Shown piece after piece: positions 23,658-33,052 of a DNA stretch of 64,000 nucleotides (positions are counted from its first letter, which is position 1; the number at the start of each line of letters is the position of its first letter). The translations under genes were made by a program, and so were the position numbers. The notes beneath the pieces are model-generated. The model did not search any database. It was not told where the DNA came from and saw only the letters and a list, made by a program, of their open reading frames with translations. This DNA is from Nereocystis luetkeana (Eukaryota; Sar; Phaeophyceae; Laminariales; Laminariaceae): NCBI GenBank assembly GCA_031213475.1, contig JARUPZ010000002.1, forward strand, positions 12,162,951 through 12,226,950. Reading direction: 5' to 3'.

Positions 23658-24350
23658 CCCAGGTAGGGTACTACTGCTGTACTTATTTTCTTATTTTGAT
23701 ATGCTCTATGTCTGTACTCGTATGTACGAAGAAAGCGAAAGCACAGCACAGCACAGCACAGCAGCAAAAACAATGAAAATGAAACCGAAAATTCGGAAAG
23801 AAAAAATAATCCCCCTCCCCTTCGCCCGCCTCGCGTGAAGTCCGGTACTCACCGTGGCCTCCGTTCGCCAGCTCGATAACGTTGGTATTCAAACTGCATA
23901 CCTCCTTCTTTCAAATCCAGCGTGGTCGCAAGAGTAAGCACCGCTTGAACACTATCTTGCAATCCCGAACGACCTTTATAACTCGTACATACTCTATCAA
24001 AAATCACAAACGGAAGCCAGACAAAGCCCGTTCATGCATCCCTCGTGTCTCGAGGCACACGCGACGCCTAGGCACGAAAGCGGCGACCGCGCTCCTTGCA
24101 ACCCCCCTTCTACCCGCCTGCACCCACTGACACCCGCGACGGTGCCGGGCTCTCCCGCGGTGCCGTACTCGGAGTACACGCACGCACACGAAATGAAAGA
24201 AGAAAAAAGTAAGAAAGGACCGAGAATGCCAAGAGAAATGGAGAAAACAAAGGACTGCTGGAAAGGTCCGGCAAGTAATGAAAGGAGGCGGTTTGGAAGT
24301 GGGAGCTATGAGAGGCCAGGGATGTACCAACCGAGCACGGTCAGGGGTTG
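23658..24350 (+). repeat. Dispersed repeat family X, copy C (inside the TIR element)
   Basis: Aligned to copy B over nearly its whole length, including CAGCACAGCACAG, CTCGAGGCACACGCGACGCC and GAGAGGCCAGGGATGTACCA. Confidence 0.75.
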
Positions 24351-24365
24351 AGATCCAAGTATGTA

Positions 24366-24583
24366 GTTCTATATCAGCGATATGTCACGTGATATACCCG
24401 ATATATAGTGATATACCCAGAAATATCTCAAACATGTCCGATATATATCCGATATCCCAATAAATGCCACTTGATATGGATACGATATGATATATCCAAA
24501 ATCCGGACACATCCGGCTTTTCAAGGGTGAACATATCCATATCATATTCATCCCTGGTTTCGACCGGATACCCAGCTCTATTA
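24366..24583 (-). repeat. GATAT-rich repeat family Y, copy 2
   Basis: On the minus strand it begins AGAGCTGGGTATCCGGTCG and continues in GATAT palindromes, mirroring copy 1. Confidence 0.65.
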
Positions 24584-25309
24584 ATAGCATGCACGTACGT
24601 ACGACATGTGAGCGAGCGTAGCGGGCGGACCGCCCGCGACGCGAAGCGTATGTAGCTTCCGAGCTGTTTTCTCCTGAGGCACGGTGGCGGGACTCTTCGC
24701 ATTATCAAGTCGCCAGTTTGCAACTATAAATACAATGGCAAAAAACTATTCATATATTCATTCATGGACTTCTGTCCGCTTCGCATAATTATTTTAAGCA
24801 CCTGGTACTTTTTTTTCCTTCCTGAGCGAGCAAAGCGGGTGACGTAGGCCGCCCGCGGAGCGAAGCGCCTTGTACGTACACACATACTTAGCATACTAGG
24901 GGGTAAGAGGCCCTACCGCCCCCACGGCGGTAGCTACAGGGCTACAGCAGTGACGGAAAATTACCTGTCTCACGCGAGGAAAATGGTTGACAATAAAACC
25001 GTAACCGTCGTAGCGAAATACAACCATGTTCATGTCAAAACAGGAACAAAAAACAGTCAAACTTGGATACCGGGTATCGGGCATACATCGCGCAGCTTGC
25101 AAAGAAAGGTAGAGTATCAACCACTCAAGCATGCGTACTCTCACAGCTCACGACGTTGTTTGCAACAGTTTTCCCCCCTCGGCCCGATCAATCGACTTGC
25201 ACAGATGATGATCTAGATATTTGAAGGCAGATAGATCATCTATTCCCGGTTGTGTATGATCTACCACAAAAGCTCGTGCTGCCGGCTGGGACCCGAACAA
25301 TCTGCATCA

Positions 25310-25311
<2 letters not shown>

Positions 25312-25354
<43 letters not shown>
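25312..25354. repeat. (TA)n microsatellite
   Basis: About 20 uninterrupted TA units at the tail end of SINE copy 2. It may have grown from the SINE's A/T-rich tail. Confidence 0.95.
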
Positions 25355-25359
<5 letters not shown>

Positions 25360-25687
25360 TCATCCCATTTATTATCTTCGCACATCTTCTTCTCTCTCTC
25401 CTTCCAACTCGTAACTCAGATCCGGGGTCACATAGCAGGCTCTTCCCGCTCCCTTCCCGCTACGGTACGTGCCTTCATTTTTATCGCGAGAAGATTTCAG
25501 CCTTTTCTTCCCTCGTCGACTCGCATCGAATTGTGCCTACCCACGCTGCAAGGCGCTCTCAACAATTGAATCCTTTTTATTTTTTATTTTTGCAAATAAA
25601 GTCAAAGGCCCGACCCACCTGGGGCTCGAACCCAGGACTCAAACAAGTAGAATTCGAGGTTAACCACTTGAACCACCGGGGCGACCG
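25355..25687 (-). mobile_element. tRNA-derived SINE, copy 2 (with head)
   Basis: On the minus strand it starts GGTCGCCCCGGTGGTTCAAG. It contains an RNA polymerase III A box (TGGTTCAAGTGG, 25664-25675) and a B box within a perfect T-arm (CTGGGTTCGAGCCCCAG), then a body shared with copies 1 and 3 and an A/T-rich tail. Confidence 0.88.
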
Positions 25688-25713
25688 GCCACTATACCAG
25701 GTATACAGTAGGA

Positions 25714-25818
25714 TACGGGGGACCATAGTAAATAGGACCAAATATTGTTAGTAAAAATAGCTAAATATGTAGGTTTTTTGTGTGTACCGTAGGTCCTATT
25801 TACTATGGTCCCCCGTAA
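25714..25818. mobile_element. MITE family M1, copy 2
   Basis: Near-perfect 27-bp inverted ends (TACGGGGGACCATAGTAAAT and its complement) around the conserved interior AATATTGTTAGTAAAAATAG. It sits next to SINE copy 2. Confidence 0.85.
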
Positions 25819-26329
25819 TAGTAGTAGCACGTGTTTTCTGGTTTGGATCTGTAACGCGCAGGTCCTGCAAAATCTCTCACTAAGGCTGGTGAGGAACTGC
25901 TGTGTGATAGATGATCTACTGCTGTAGATAGATAGATCATTACCTGTCCGACGTGTGAACAATTTCATTCTAAAAAGAAACTTTGAAACTACTCTACTGT
26001 TCGTAAACTGGAGAGCTTTGAACGTGGGGTATATTTAACAACAGGTATTATTAACACTGCTGTACCCTGGTGTGCCTCTGCGCTCGCTTTTTTACGGTCC
26101 AGCTTAATTAACTCGGGTGGGAGGTTACGAGGTTATATATACCCCCAGCGACGTAGAGGACGGGCGGTGGTCACATCTATGTATATCTCGTTGTCCCCCA
26201 TGTTGCTTGCTTTATGTTGATGACACTTGGGGGTTCCGCACTCCCACTGCCCGTGGTTTTCCATGTGGTTTCTCAACAGCGGTCGGATGACGCGCTTTTA
26301 GGACAGCAGTATGATATTGCACAGATGGT

Positions 26330-27010
26330 CACCGTATACTAAAAACTCGGAGTATTGAGTACATTTCGAACTCCGGGCACTGAGAGTAGTGCAGCATTGG
26401 CGACCTAAATACTGCGAGTTCTGGGAGTACGAGCAGTACTGAATGCCAAGTACTGCGAGTACTGGGAGTATAGTACAGAACTTCGAGTACAAGCAGTACC
26501 CGTAGTACAAACATCCGAAATACTTGGGCTACACAGAGTATCAAGAGTATGGAACCCGTATTGAACCCGTGAACATTTCGAGCACTCGCAATATATACTC
26601 CCGAAAAACTGCCAGTATTCTAAGTACCCCAGTTGCCGCCCCCGAAAGCAACTTGCTCCAACTCCCACTCGTGGGGCCATCTGTGAATGATTTCTGTAAA
26701 AAAAAGGGGATGAAATTATCGATTCGGTGAGCAAATGGTCGGACTCCATTCTCCGAGTATACCGCGCATATTGAGATTATTTTGGTACTCCGAGCTCTCG
26801 GATTAATAGCACCAACGTACGAATACCTCCAACACTTCGCAGCACCCGCAGTACAGAACCCCGAAATACTTGAGTACAGCAGTATTCCACAGCAGTACGA
26901 TTTCAACCCCGAAATACTGCGAGTATGGCCGTATCCGCAGTGCAGAACCTCGAAATACTGCGAGTACTCGCAGTATCCCGCAGTACCGGTACATAAAAGC
27001 CCAAATACCA
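26330..27010. repeat. Region of dispersed AGTACTGCGAGTA-like words
   Basis: Dozens of imperfect 8-12-bp words (GAAATACT, GCGAGTACT, GCAGTAC, CGAGTACTGGGAGTA) are scattered irregularly, with a gap at about 26640-26750 that lacks them. It is not a simple tandem array. Open frames rich in Tyr/Cys/Ser are by-products. Confidence 0.6.
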
Positions 27011-27574
27011 CGAGTAACAACGAACTACATACCTGACGTACTTTCTCTCGGAAATACTTTACTTTACTCCCAGGTACTGACCGCTGTGAGCATCTGTGCA
27101 GGACTGCCAGTCTCGAGTTGAATAGAGCACGTGGCTGGGAACAGCATCATACATGGGTACGTACGGGTATACCAGGTACGAACGAGCACGGACGTTAGAT
27201 CGGTTGCTCCTGGCCTATACCAGCACTATTGCTGCTGCTGTGTTGTTGATGTTGTTGCCACCACCCTGCTGCTTCTGATATATATTTTTCCAAGTCAAAC
27301 TACGTACGATCGTACGTAGCCATACCAAGTACACACCACAGGTGGTGGAATACGTACAGCAGTAGATGTTCGTTCGTTTGGGTTCAGCACAAGTCCGTAG
27401 TCACCCACAGCATGATGCATCCCAGACTTGACTACTGCAGGTATTGAGGTCACGCCTCATTACGTGTTACACCACCAATCACTGTTGTAGTATTCATAGT
27501 GAGCCTCACGCCAGCTATGAGTATGTGCAATAGATAGCTACGCCAGCTGAGAGTTCTCGACTCTCAGCACCCAA

Positions 27575-27578
27575 ATAT

Positions 27579-27610
<32 letters not shown>
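27575..27610. repeat. (AGC)n triplet microsatellite
   Basis: Eleven or so uninterrupted AGC units between non-coding sequence. Confidence 0.9.
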
Positions 27611-27612
<2 letters not shown>

Positions 27613-28158
27613 TCAACGCTGCAACGTTCGTTCAGACTTGCCAGCTTTGCCATCAGTTGCCAAGTGCCTAAAGGACTCCTCAGCTCCTCGGCCATGATAC
27701 AGCAGCAGCAAAGCAGCACAACAACTGTAACGGCTGTCAGTACGTATCATACGAAGATGACAGCGTTTTACGGAGTTGGTGCTGAAGGGAGACACCAGTA
27801 GCGCCACTGTCCACCTAATAGAGTGGAAATTTTACGTCAGCAAGCCGCAGCCTCGCATAGCAGTACTCGCCCATTCGTACTACTGCTGTACGACTGGCTG
27901 CTCGTAGCTTGTACTGCTGTACCACGCCGAGACAGACCAATCAACCAACGAATCGCACACAGCAGTGTGAAACGGTCCGCTCACGGGTGCGTATTCGGCC
28001 CACATGTGTGTGTAAAAAGTCAAGTTCAAAGAGGCGGAGCAATCGACGAGTGGGGTCACCCAGCCCCATCATTGGTTAGGTGTTTGAGCGAGCAAGAGCC
28101 GGATGCCCGTACTCTCAACAACCACTGCAAGCCGAGTACGAGTGTTCCCTTTGCTTGC

Positions 28159-28400
28159 CTGGAGAAGCTCGGGGCGGCCGCGGGGCCGAAGCCGAAGCCC
28201 AGGCCCTCAAACCAGCCCGTGTTGCCGTTCTTTCTTTTCCTGAAAGCCAGTATGATCCAAGCTGTTGCCAACAGCAGGATGATCACAGCCACCCTGAAGT
28301 CATCGTCGCGCCAGGAGGTGTTGTTCCCGTACGCTGGCAAACCGGGACTGCCGTTCGCCGTGCGCGGTCCTCCTGGTCCTCGACCGTGCCTTGGTCCCAT
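28159..28400 (-). CDS. Candidate first exon of the copine-U-box gene, encoding a membrane anchor
   Basis: The minus-strand frame starts with ATG at 28400. Residues 36-53 are a strongly hydrophobic segment (FRVAVIILLLATAWIILAF) followed by RKRKNG, a signal-anchor layout that would leave the C-terminal side in the cytosol. Third codon positions are mostly C/G, as in the other genes here. At 28159 the frame meets TCCAG|GCAAGC, a good GC-type donor leaving phase 2. The next copine exon (20888) needs exactly one more base; the join gives SFS-S-LDEL, resembling the F-x-S-L-D-E start of the plant RGLG vWA domain. With it the protein would be 442 residues. If not joined, it is an unrecognised small membrane protein whose frame runs to 28056. 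The 7.3-kb intron implied is full of repeats. Confidence 0.5.
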
Positions 28401-28957
28401 GTCTGATCTGCACGTTCAGTCAGCGGTCTCGGTTCCTGCGTCTGATCACGTCTGATCGATCTTCGTTCGCCGGTCACACAGCACTGCCCACTGCCGCAAA
28501 TGTGCCCCTTCTCGAGTACGCCTCCGAGTTATTGTTAAAATCCTAAGTCGACCTTCTTCGACTCACAAACCAACTTCGCTGAGGATAACACATTGCTGTG
28601 GGGCCATGAACAACCCTGCGGGTTCGCCTTCTTCGTGGTCAGCCTCTAAACTGAGCTCATGGTTGTCACAGGACCAGAAGATTGATCCTGAGGTGCAGTG
28701 CAACACACAACATGCACACATATTTTGATTTTTTGAAAGTTCCATTCCAGCACAGGAGCAGTTTCGGGGGTTCCTGTGGGTAAGACCGTAGGTAGGCACG
28801 ACGTGCGGGACTTCGAACTGACCATCAAGGCAGTGACTGCCAGCGAGATCACCCACTTTGCTGCCAAGTGATCAGTATTCAAAGCGCCCCAGTTGGAGAG
28901 AGACAGCGAGATATAATATTTTTTGGCCGCAGCAGTCTGACAATCAATCATCATGGC

Positions 28958-29312
28958 GGTCGCCCCGGTGGTTCAAGTGGTTTACCTCGAAATCTACTTG
29001 TGTTTGAGTCCTGGGTTCGAGCCCCAGGTGGGTCGGACATTTGACTTTATTTGCGAAAATAAAAAATAAAAAGGATTCAATTGTTGAGAGCGCCTTGTAG
29101 CGTGGGTAGGCACAATTCGATGCGAGTCGACGAGGGAAGAAAAGGCTGAAATCTTCTCGCGACAAAAATGAAGGCACGTACCGTAGCGGGAAGGGAGCGG
29201 GAAGAGCCTGCTATGTGACCCCGGATCTGAGTTACGAGTTGGAAGGAGAGAGAGAAGAAGATGTGCGAAGATAATAAATGGGATGAGCAAAAAAATAAAA
29301 TAATTTTTTTTT
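28958..29312 (+). mobile_element. tRNA-derived SINE, copy 3 (most complete)
   Basis: Head GGTCGCCCCGGTGG, A box at 28969-28980, B box/T-arm at 29011-29027, body from about 29070, and tail AAAAAAATAAAATAA. The T-arm pairs CTGGG with CCCAG around TTCGAGC, as in a tRNA. It is nearly identical to copies 1 and 2 in the body. Confidence 0.9.
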
Positions 29313-30775
29313 GAGAAATGGATCGTAGCCAAAATATGGGACACATTCAAGATTCGCCACGCACTTGTGAATGAAGCAGGCAGGGTCAAGAGCTGCAGAA
29401 CAATGTGCGCAAGGCAATGAGAGCCCAGGTACTCTTATTACATGGAGAGTTTTACGAGTACGTTCTACCAACCCGATTTTACTGCTGTGTGTTGCCACTG
29501 GTACGAGTATACGATAGACCTTTCGCTGCTCAAGTACTCATCTCCCTCGATACAAGTGTGGGTGGGACCTGTCGAAAAATGTTCGTTTTACTGGACTTGA
29601 CCGCTGGAGATCTGGACGCGTGCACCGCACCGCACCGCACCGCACCCGCAGGCGATAGACGCTTTAGCCCTGTGCGACGTGAATGGGCGAATGTTCCTAG
29701 AGATGGACGAGGAGGACCTGACGGAGTCTGACGAGCTAGGCCTTGATGTGAGCAGACGCGGCTCTCCGCTGTACTCGTACTCGTAAAAGCTGCCACCACT
29801 ACAACAATGACCACGCAGCGGTCGCTGCAAGTCCAGGGAGTGCCTGTCATACAAAGCAGGTATCCTGAACGTAACCTCACCGGATAGCATTTCTTACCAA
29901 CGACAGAGTGGGCGTTTGCACAGGCTGTGCTTATGTACTATGGTAGCAGTAACCTGCTGGGCTTCATTCGAGACGAGCAGCTGTGACGTGCGCAGCAGCG
30001 CACAGCATGTACATCCGGTCCGGGTGACAACAAACAAACTGCGACAACTCCGACAGCCCGTCCTTCTGTATGTACATAAATATCGGCCAAACTTGATGGG
30101 GTGCTTGCTCGCCGCGGGTGTGCCAGCTGCGCGCTTGGCTGAAAGATATATCATGGTAGTCGTCTAGTCTAGACGATGAGCCCTCTTGCATGCCCGGCTA
30201 CGTTCACCAAAGATGCCATCATAGGAGACCGGTCTGCATGGGCGCGTCAAGGCGTCATTTTACCTTTTCATACCGGTTAAAGCGTAGGGGACGGTCAGTC
30301 AAGGGGTCAAACCGCGGTCTCCTACTGATAAAAAAATTGGCATTACCCTCGAAAAGGCTCTGTCTGCTCTTCAATGGCATCAGGGTCGATTTGCCACAAG
30401 AGAAATTTGCTCGCTTGTGCTCTTGACGTGCGGCGGCGGCCGCGGCGTCGCGTTGGGACCGGGAGCTGCTCGTCTTCGTTCCAAGGAGATACACGCGCAG
30501 CTCATCACAAGGGTCCCCCACTCTGGTCAAACTCCGCGCATTGAGCATTTGGCAACGCGCAGACCAAAGGTGTTCACTGCTACTACAGGAGGATTACACC
30601 AGTCAAACCATCGAGGGTCTAGGACGGTATATGCTTTGTATCTGGTACTACCTTAATACCTGGTATTCGATAAGCGGATGCTGACCATATGCTGGCCGTC
30701 TTGAATCTTACCAGGTACGACTGTACCTTCACCCTCGCCGTCAGTCAACTAACAATCTACTCTGCGTGCACACTA

Positions 30776-30880
30776 TTACAGGGGACCATAGTGGATAGGA
30801 CCAAATATTGTTAGTAAAAATAGATAAATATACAGGTTTTTGTGTGTACCATAGGTCGTATACACTACGGTCCCCCGTAA
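30776..30880. mobile_element. MITE family M1, copy 3
   Basis: TA flanks on both sides. Ends TTACAGGGGACCATAGT and CGGTCCCCCGTAA, with the shared interior AATATTGTTAGTAAAAATAG and TTTTTGTGTGTACC. Confidence 0.85.
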
Positions 30881-31023
30881 TAATACATACGGGTACAAGG
30901 CCCAGCCCAAAAGCCGCTCCCAAGGAGTGCACCAGTTAGACCCCGGCATCCACTGGCTTGCACGCATACAGACGATACGGGCATACAGAAGGTGTACATG
31001 TATGTATGTATCGCGTGTTCACC

Positions 31024-31120
31024 CTTCTACTTATAGGGCAAACTGCATTCCCGTTTTGGGGTCGAACCACTCGAAATGTAAGCAGTTTGTCCCCAAAATG
31101 AGACTGCAGGGCTAGAAGAG
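31024..31120. mobile_element. Hairpin MITE family M2, copy 2
   Basis: Left arm ATTCCCGTTTTGGGG, right arm GTTTGTCCCCAAAATGAGAC, and outer arms CTTCTA and TAGAAG. Same architecture as the copies at 7.7 and 50.9 kb. Confidence 0.65.
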
Positions 31121-31289
31121 ATTACGTGGCAATGCATTAATTAATTCCTCCAATGTCGCACGTTTCATCATCCAGATTTTCAATTTTGCATCATTTGACA
31201 GACGCACAGGCAGCTGTAGCAGGTGGATTAGCCCCCCCCCCCCCCCCCCGCGCGCGCGTGACCTCCCGTGCACCATCCGCCCTCGTCAG

Positions 31290-33052
31290 ATGCAAAATAT
31301 CCACGCCTTTTTGAGGCTCCAGGCCCAACTGGAGGCCCTCGAACTCTCCCTAAACGGTGAGAACCCCCCTGCGCCCGGCGCCTCCGTGCTCCCTACAAAA
31401 CCGCCCCCCGTCACCGCCGCCTCCGCGGTGGTGGGGGCATCTGCCGAAGGGGCCGGGGCTTTCCGAGGGAGTTCCACCTGCTCGGAGTCCTGGTCGCTGC
31501 CCTGTATTTCTGTCGACGCGGATGGCAACAGCTACTTTAGCGATAAGACGGTGGCTTTGGGCGCGGGGACGGGATCGGGGATCGGGGCTTTGTCGGAGCT
31601 GATACCCAGCGCAGGTGAGAGAGAGAGACGAGACTTGATTGGTCAACACAAGATATGTTATTAGCAACAGCAGCGTGTATGATGTATCGAAATGTAACAA
31701 TTCGTTTTCGTTGTTTTCGTTCGTGCGTTATTTTTTGTTTCTTGATCATTTGTGCGAGGTAAAGAACCTTTACTCCGCACAAGGGAATTGATTGCATCAC
31801 GTAGTGTTCTAGGTAAGGCACCCAAGAGGCAGTTACATAGTACTCCCATTGCTGTCTCTGGAAATGCCTACACCGGAAAATAAATTATCCCATTGAAGCT
31901 GTCATCCATATGCAAGTCCGCCTCACAAGCGGTTCTTAGTAGGATGCAGCTCACCCTTCACGCGATTCGCCAGACACCTCACGGCGCTTCGCGCTTGGTG
32001 CAAGCACTGCCTGGTCGGTGAAAACCCGACATGCTCCGTCCCGGCATTGTAGGGATGCGAGGGTCTATGGTCATACAACTACGGCCATGCATGAGATCGA
32101 GTACATCTCTCCTATCGAGTACACCCCCTATGGTCATACGACTACGGCCATGCATGAGATCGAGTACAGCTCTCCTATCGAGTACACCCCCCCACCCCCG
32201 CGCGCGTTTTTGTTTTTGATCCGCGTTTCAACTTTTGTCAACAGGCGTCAAGTTTCGGGAAACGCCGGGAGATTACGACTTCGATTTTCACACTGCTCCC
32301 GCGAAGCAGTTTATCGTCAGCCTGGACGCGGGGGTAGATATCGAGGTCACCGACGGCACGCGGAGAATTTTCCCGGCGGGGACCGTGATGTTTGTCGAAG
32401 ACACCTGGGGAAAGGTACGATATGTTGTTCTTCTTGTATGGTGGTTGTCGTTCTCACGTTAACTCCGTCTTGGGGACTACAGAGAGAGGTGGGAAAAATT
32501 ACGCTAAAAAATGGACGATAATTCAGCGACGGCAAACTGCGTGATTGGGAGGGTGATACAAAATTGGCGTTTCGAGTTACAATGCAAGGAGTCGTATGTA
32601 CCGCATGAGGTCGTTGTTTTCGTCGCTGTGTCGGCCCCCCACAGTGGTCAAGGTCGTCGCCATAATCTATTATTAGCCCGTTGTCACAAGACGGGCTCTA
32701 ATGTCTACTCTACGTACAGAGAGAATATGTACGTGTTGATGGTTGTGTCGCGTTGTACCGAGTCTCTAACGCGGTTTCTTTATGATATCCGCGCTGCGTG
32801 GCGAAAGAGTGCACACGGTCTGGTCCCGCCCTTTTTTACTATCCGCTGTCTCGAGCGCTCGAGTGTGCGCAATGTACCCCCTCGACGCTCTCTGATGAAT
32901 GAAGTGCACGTGCCTCTTCGCAGTGTACCCATCCATCCTCCTCCCGTCCGTGCTTTTTTTTGTGTTTTTTTTAGGGCCATCGTTCTCGCGCTGTGAACGG
33001 CAAGCCGCGAAAATCGCTCTTCGTGATCGTGCCCAAAGACTTCAGCTTGTGA
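31290..33052 (+). CDS. Small single-cupin-domain protein, three exons
   Basis: Exons 31290-31614, 32245-32414 and 32975-33052, with donors GCAG|GTGAGA and AAAG|GTACGA, acceptors CAACAG and TTTTAG, and phases 1 and 0; 190 residues. The N-terminal ~75 residues are Ala/Pro/Ser-rich. Then come ISVDADGNSYF and the cupin barrel: VKFRETPGDYDFDFH, QFIVSLDAGVDIEV, DGTRRIFPAGTVMFVEDT and GKGHRSR, ending SLFVIVPKDFSL. This H..P..QF / D.G / PAGT...EDT.GKGH pattern belongs to an uncharacterised cupin-2 family common in bacteria and eukaryotes. Its conserved His residues suggest metal binding, but no substrate can be named. The start codon is the first in-frame ATG and could be preceded by more exons. Intron 1 contains a poly-C-ended repeat. 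No organelle signal is obvious. Confidence 0.85.
31748..32198 (+). repeat. Poly-C-ended repeat family P, copy 5
   Basis: Inside cupin intron 1. From GTGCGAGGTAAAGAACCTTT to the C-rich end. The terminal unit (TATGGTCATAC...CGAGTACA) is duplicated in tandem at 32067-32122 and 32127-32181. Confidence 0.85.

Larger units (their letters stand above)
23404..24873. mobile_element. 1.47-kb element with ~250-280-bp terminal inverted repeats
   Basis: Left arm 23404-23653 starts ACAAGGCGCTTCGCTCCGCG and the right arm 24592-24873 is its inverted relative, ending CGCGGAGCGAAGCGCCTTGT. Both arms share GCGACTTGATAATGC and AGAGTCCCGCC and end inwardly at a CGTACGTACG block. Each tip also contains its own foldback, GCGGGCGGC-CTAC-GCCGCCCGC. 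The interior is a family X copy plus a family Y copy, with no transposase. No convincing target duplication was found. Confidence 0.7.
29313..31289. other. Intergenic; no gene recognised
   Basis: Holds an M1 copy (30776-30880), an M2 copy (31024-31120) and a poly-C/(CG)n run at 31232-31258 just before the cupin gene. Open frames are short and unconserved in appearance. Confidence 0.5.

Noticed and set aside
25664..25687. A free-standing tRNA gene at the SINE heads
   Set aside because: The T-arm is perfect, but the acceptor halves do not pair well and the sequence is fused to the SINE body in both headed copies.
25252..25751. Open frames matching a second set at 28944-29389 and 18-665
   Set aside because: The shared 'proteins' are translations of the three SINE copies on either strand.
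28080..28406. Plus-strand 108-aa frame at the proposed membrane-anchor exon
   Set aside because: The minus strand shows the C/G third-position bias and a clear transmembrane helix; the plus frame has neither.
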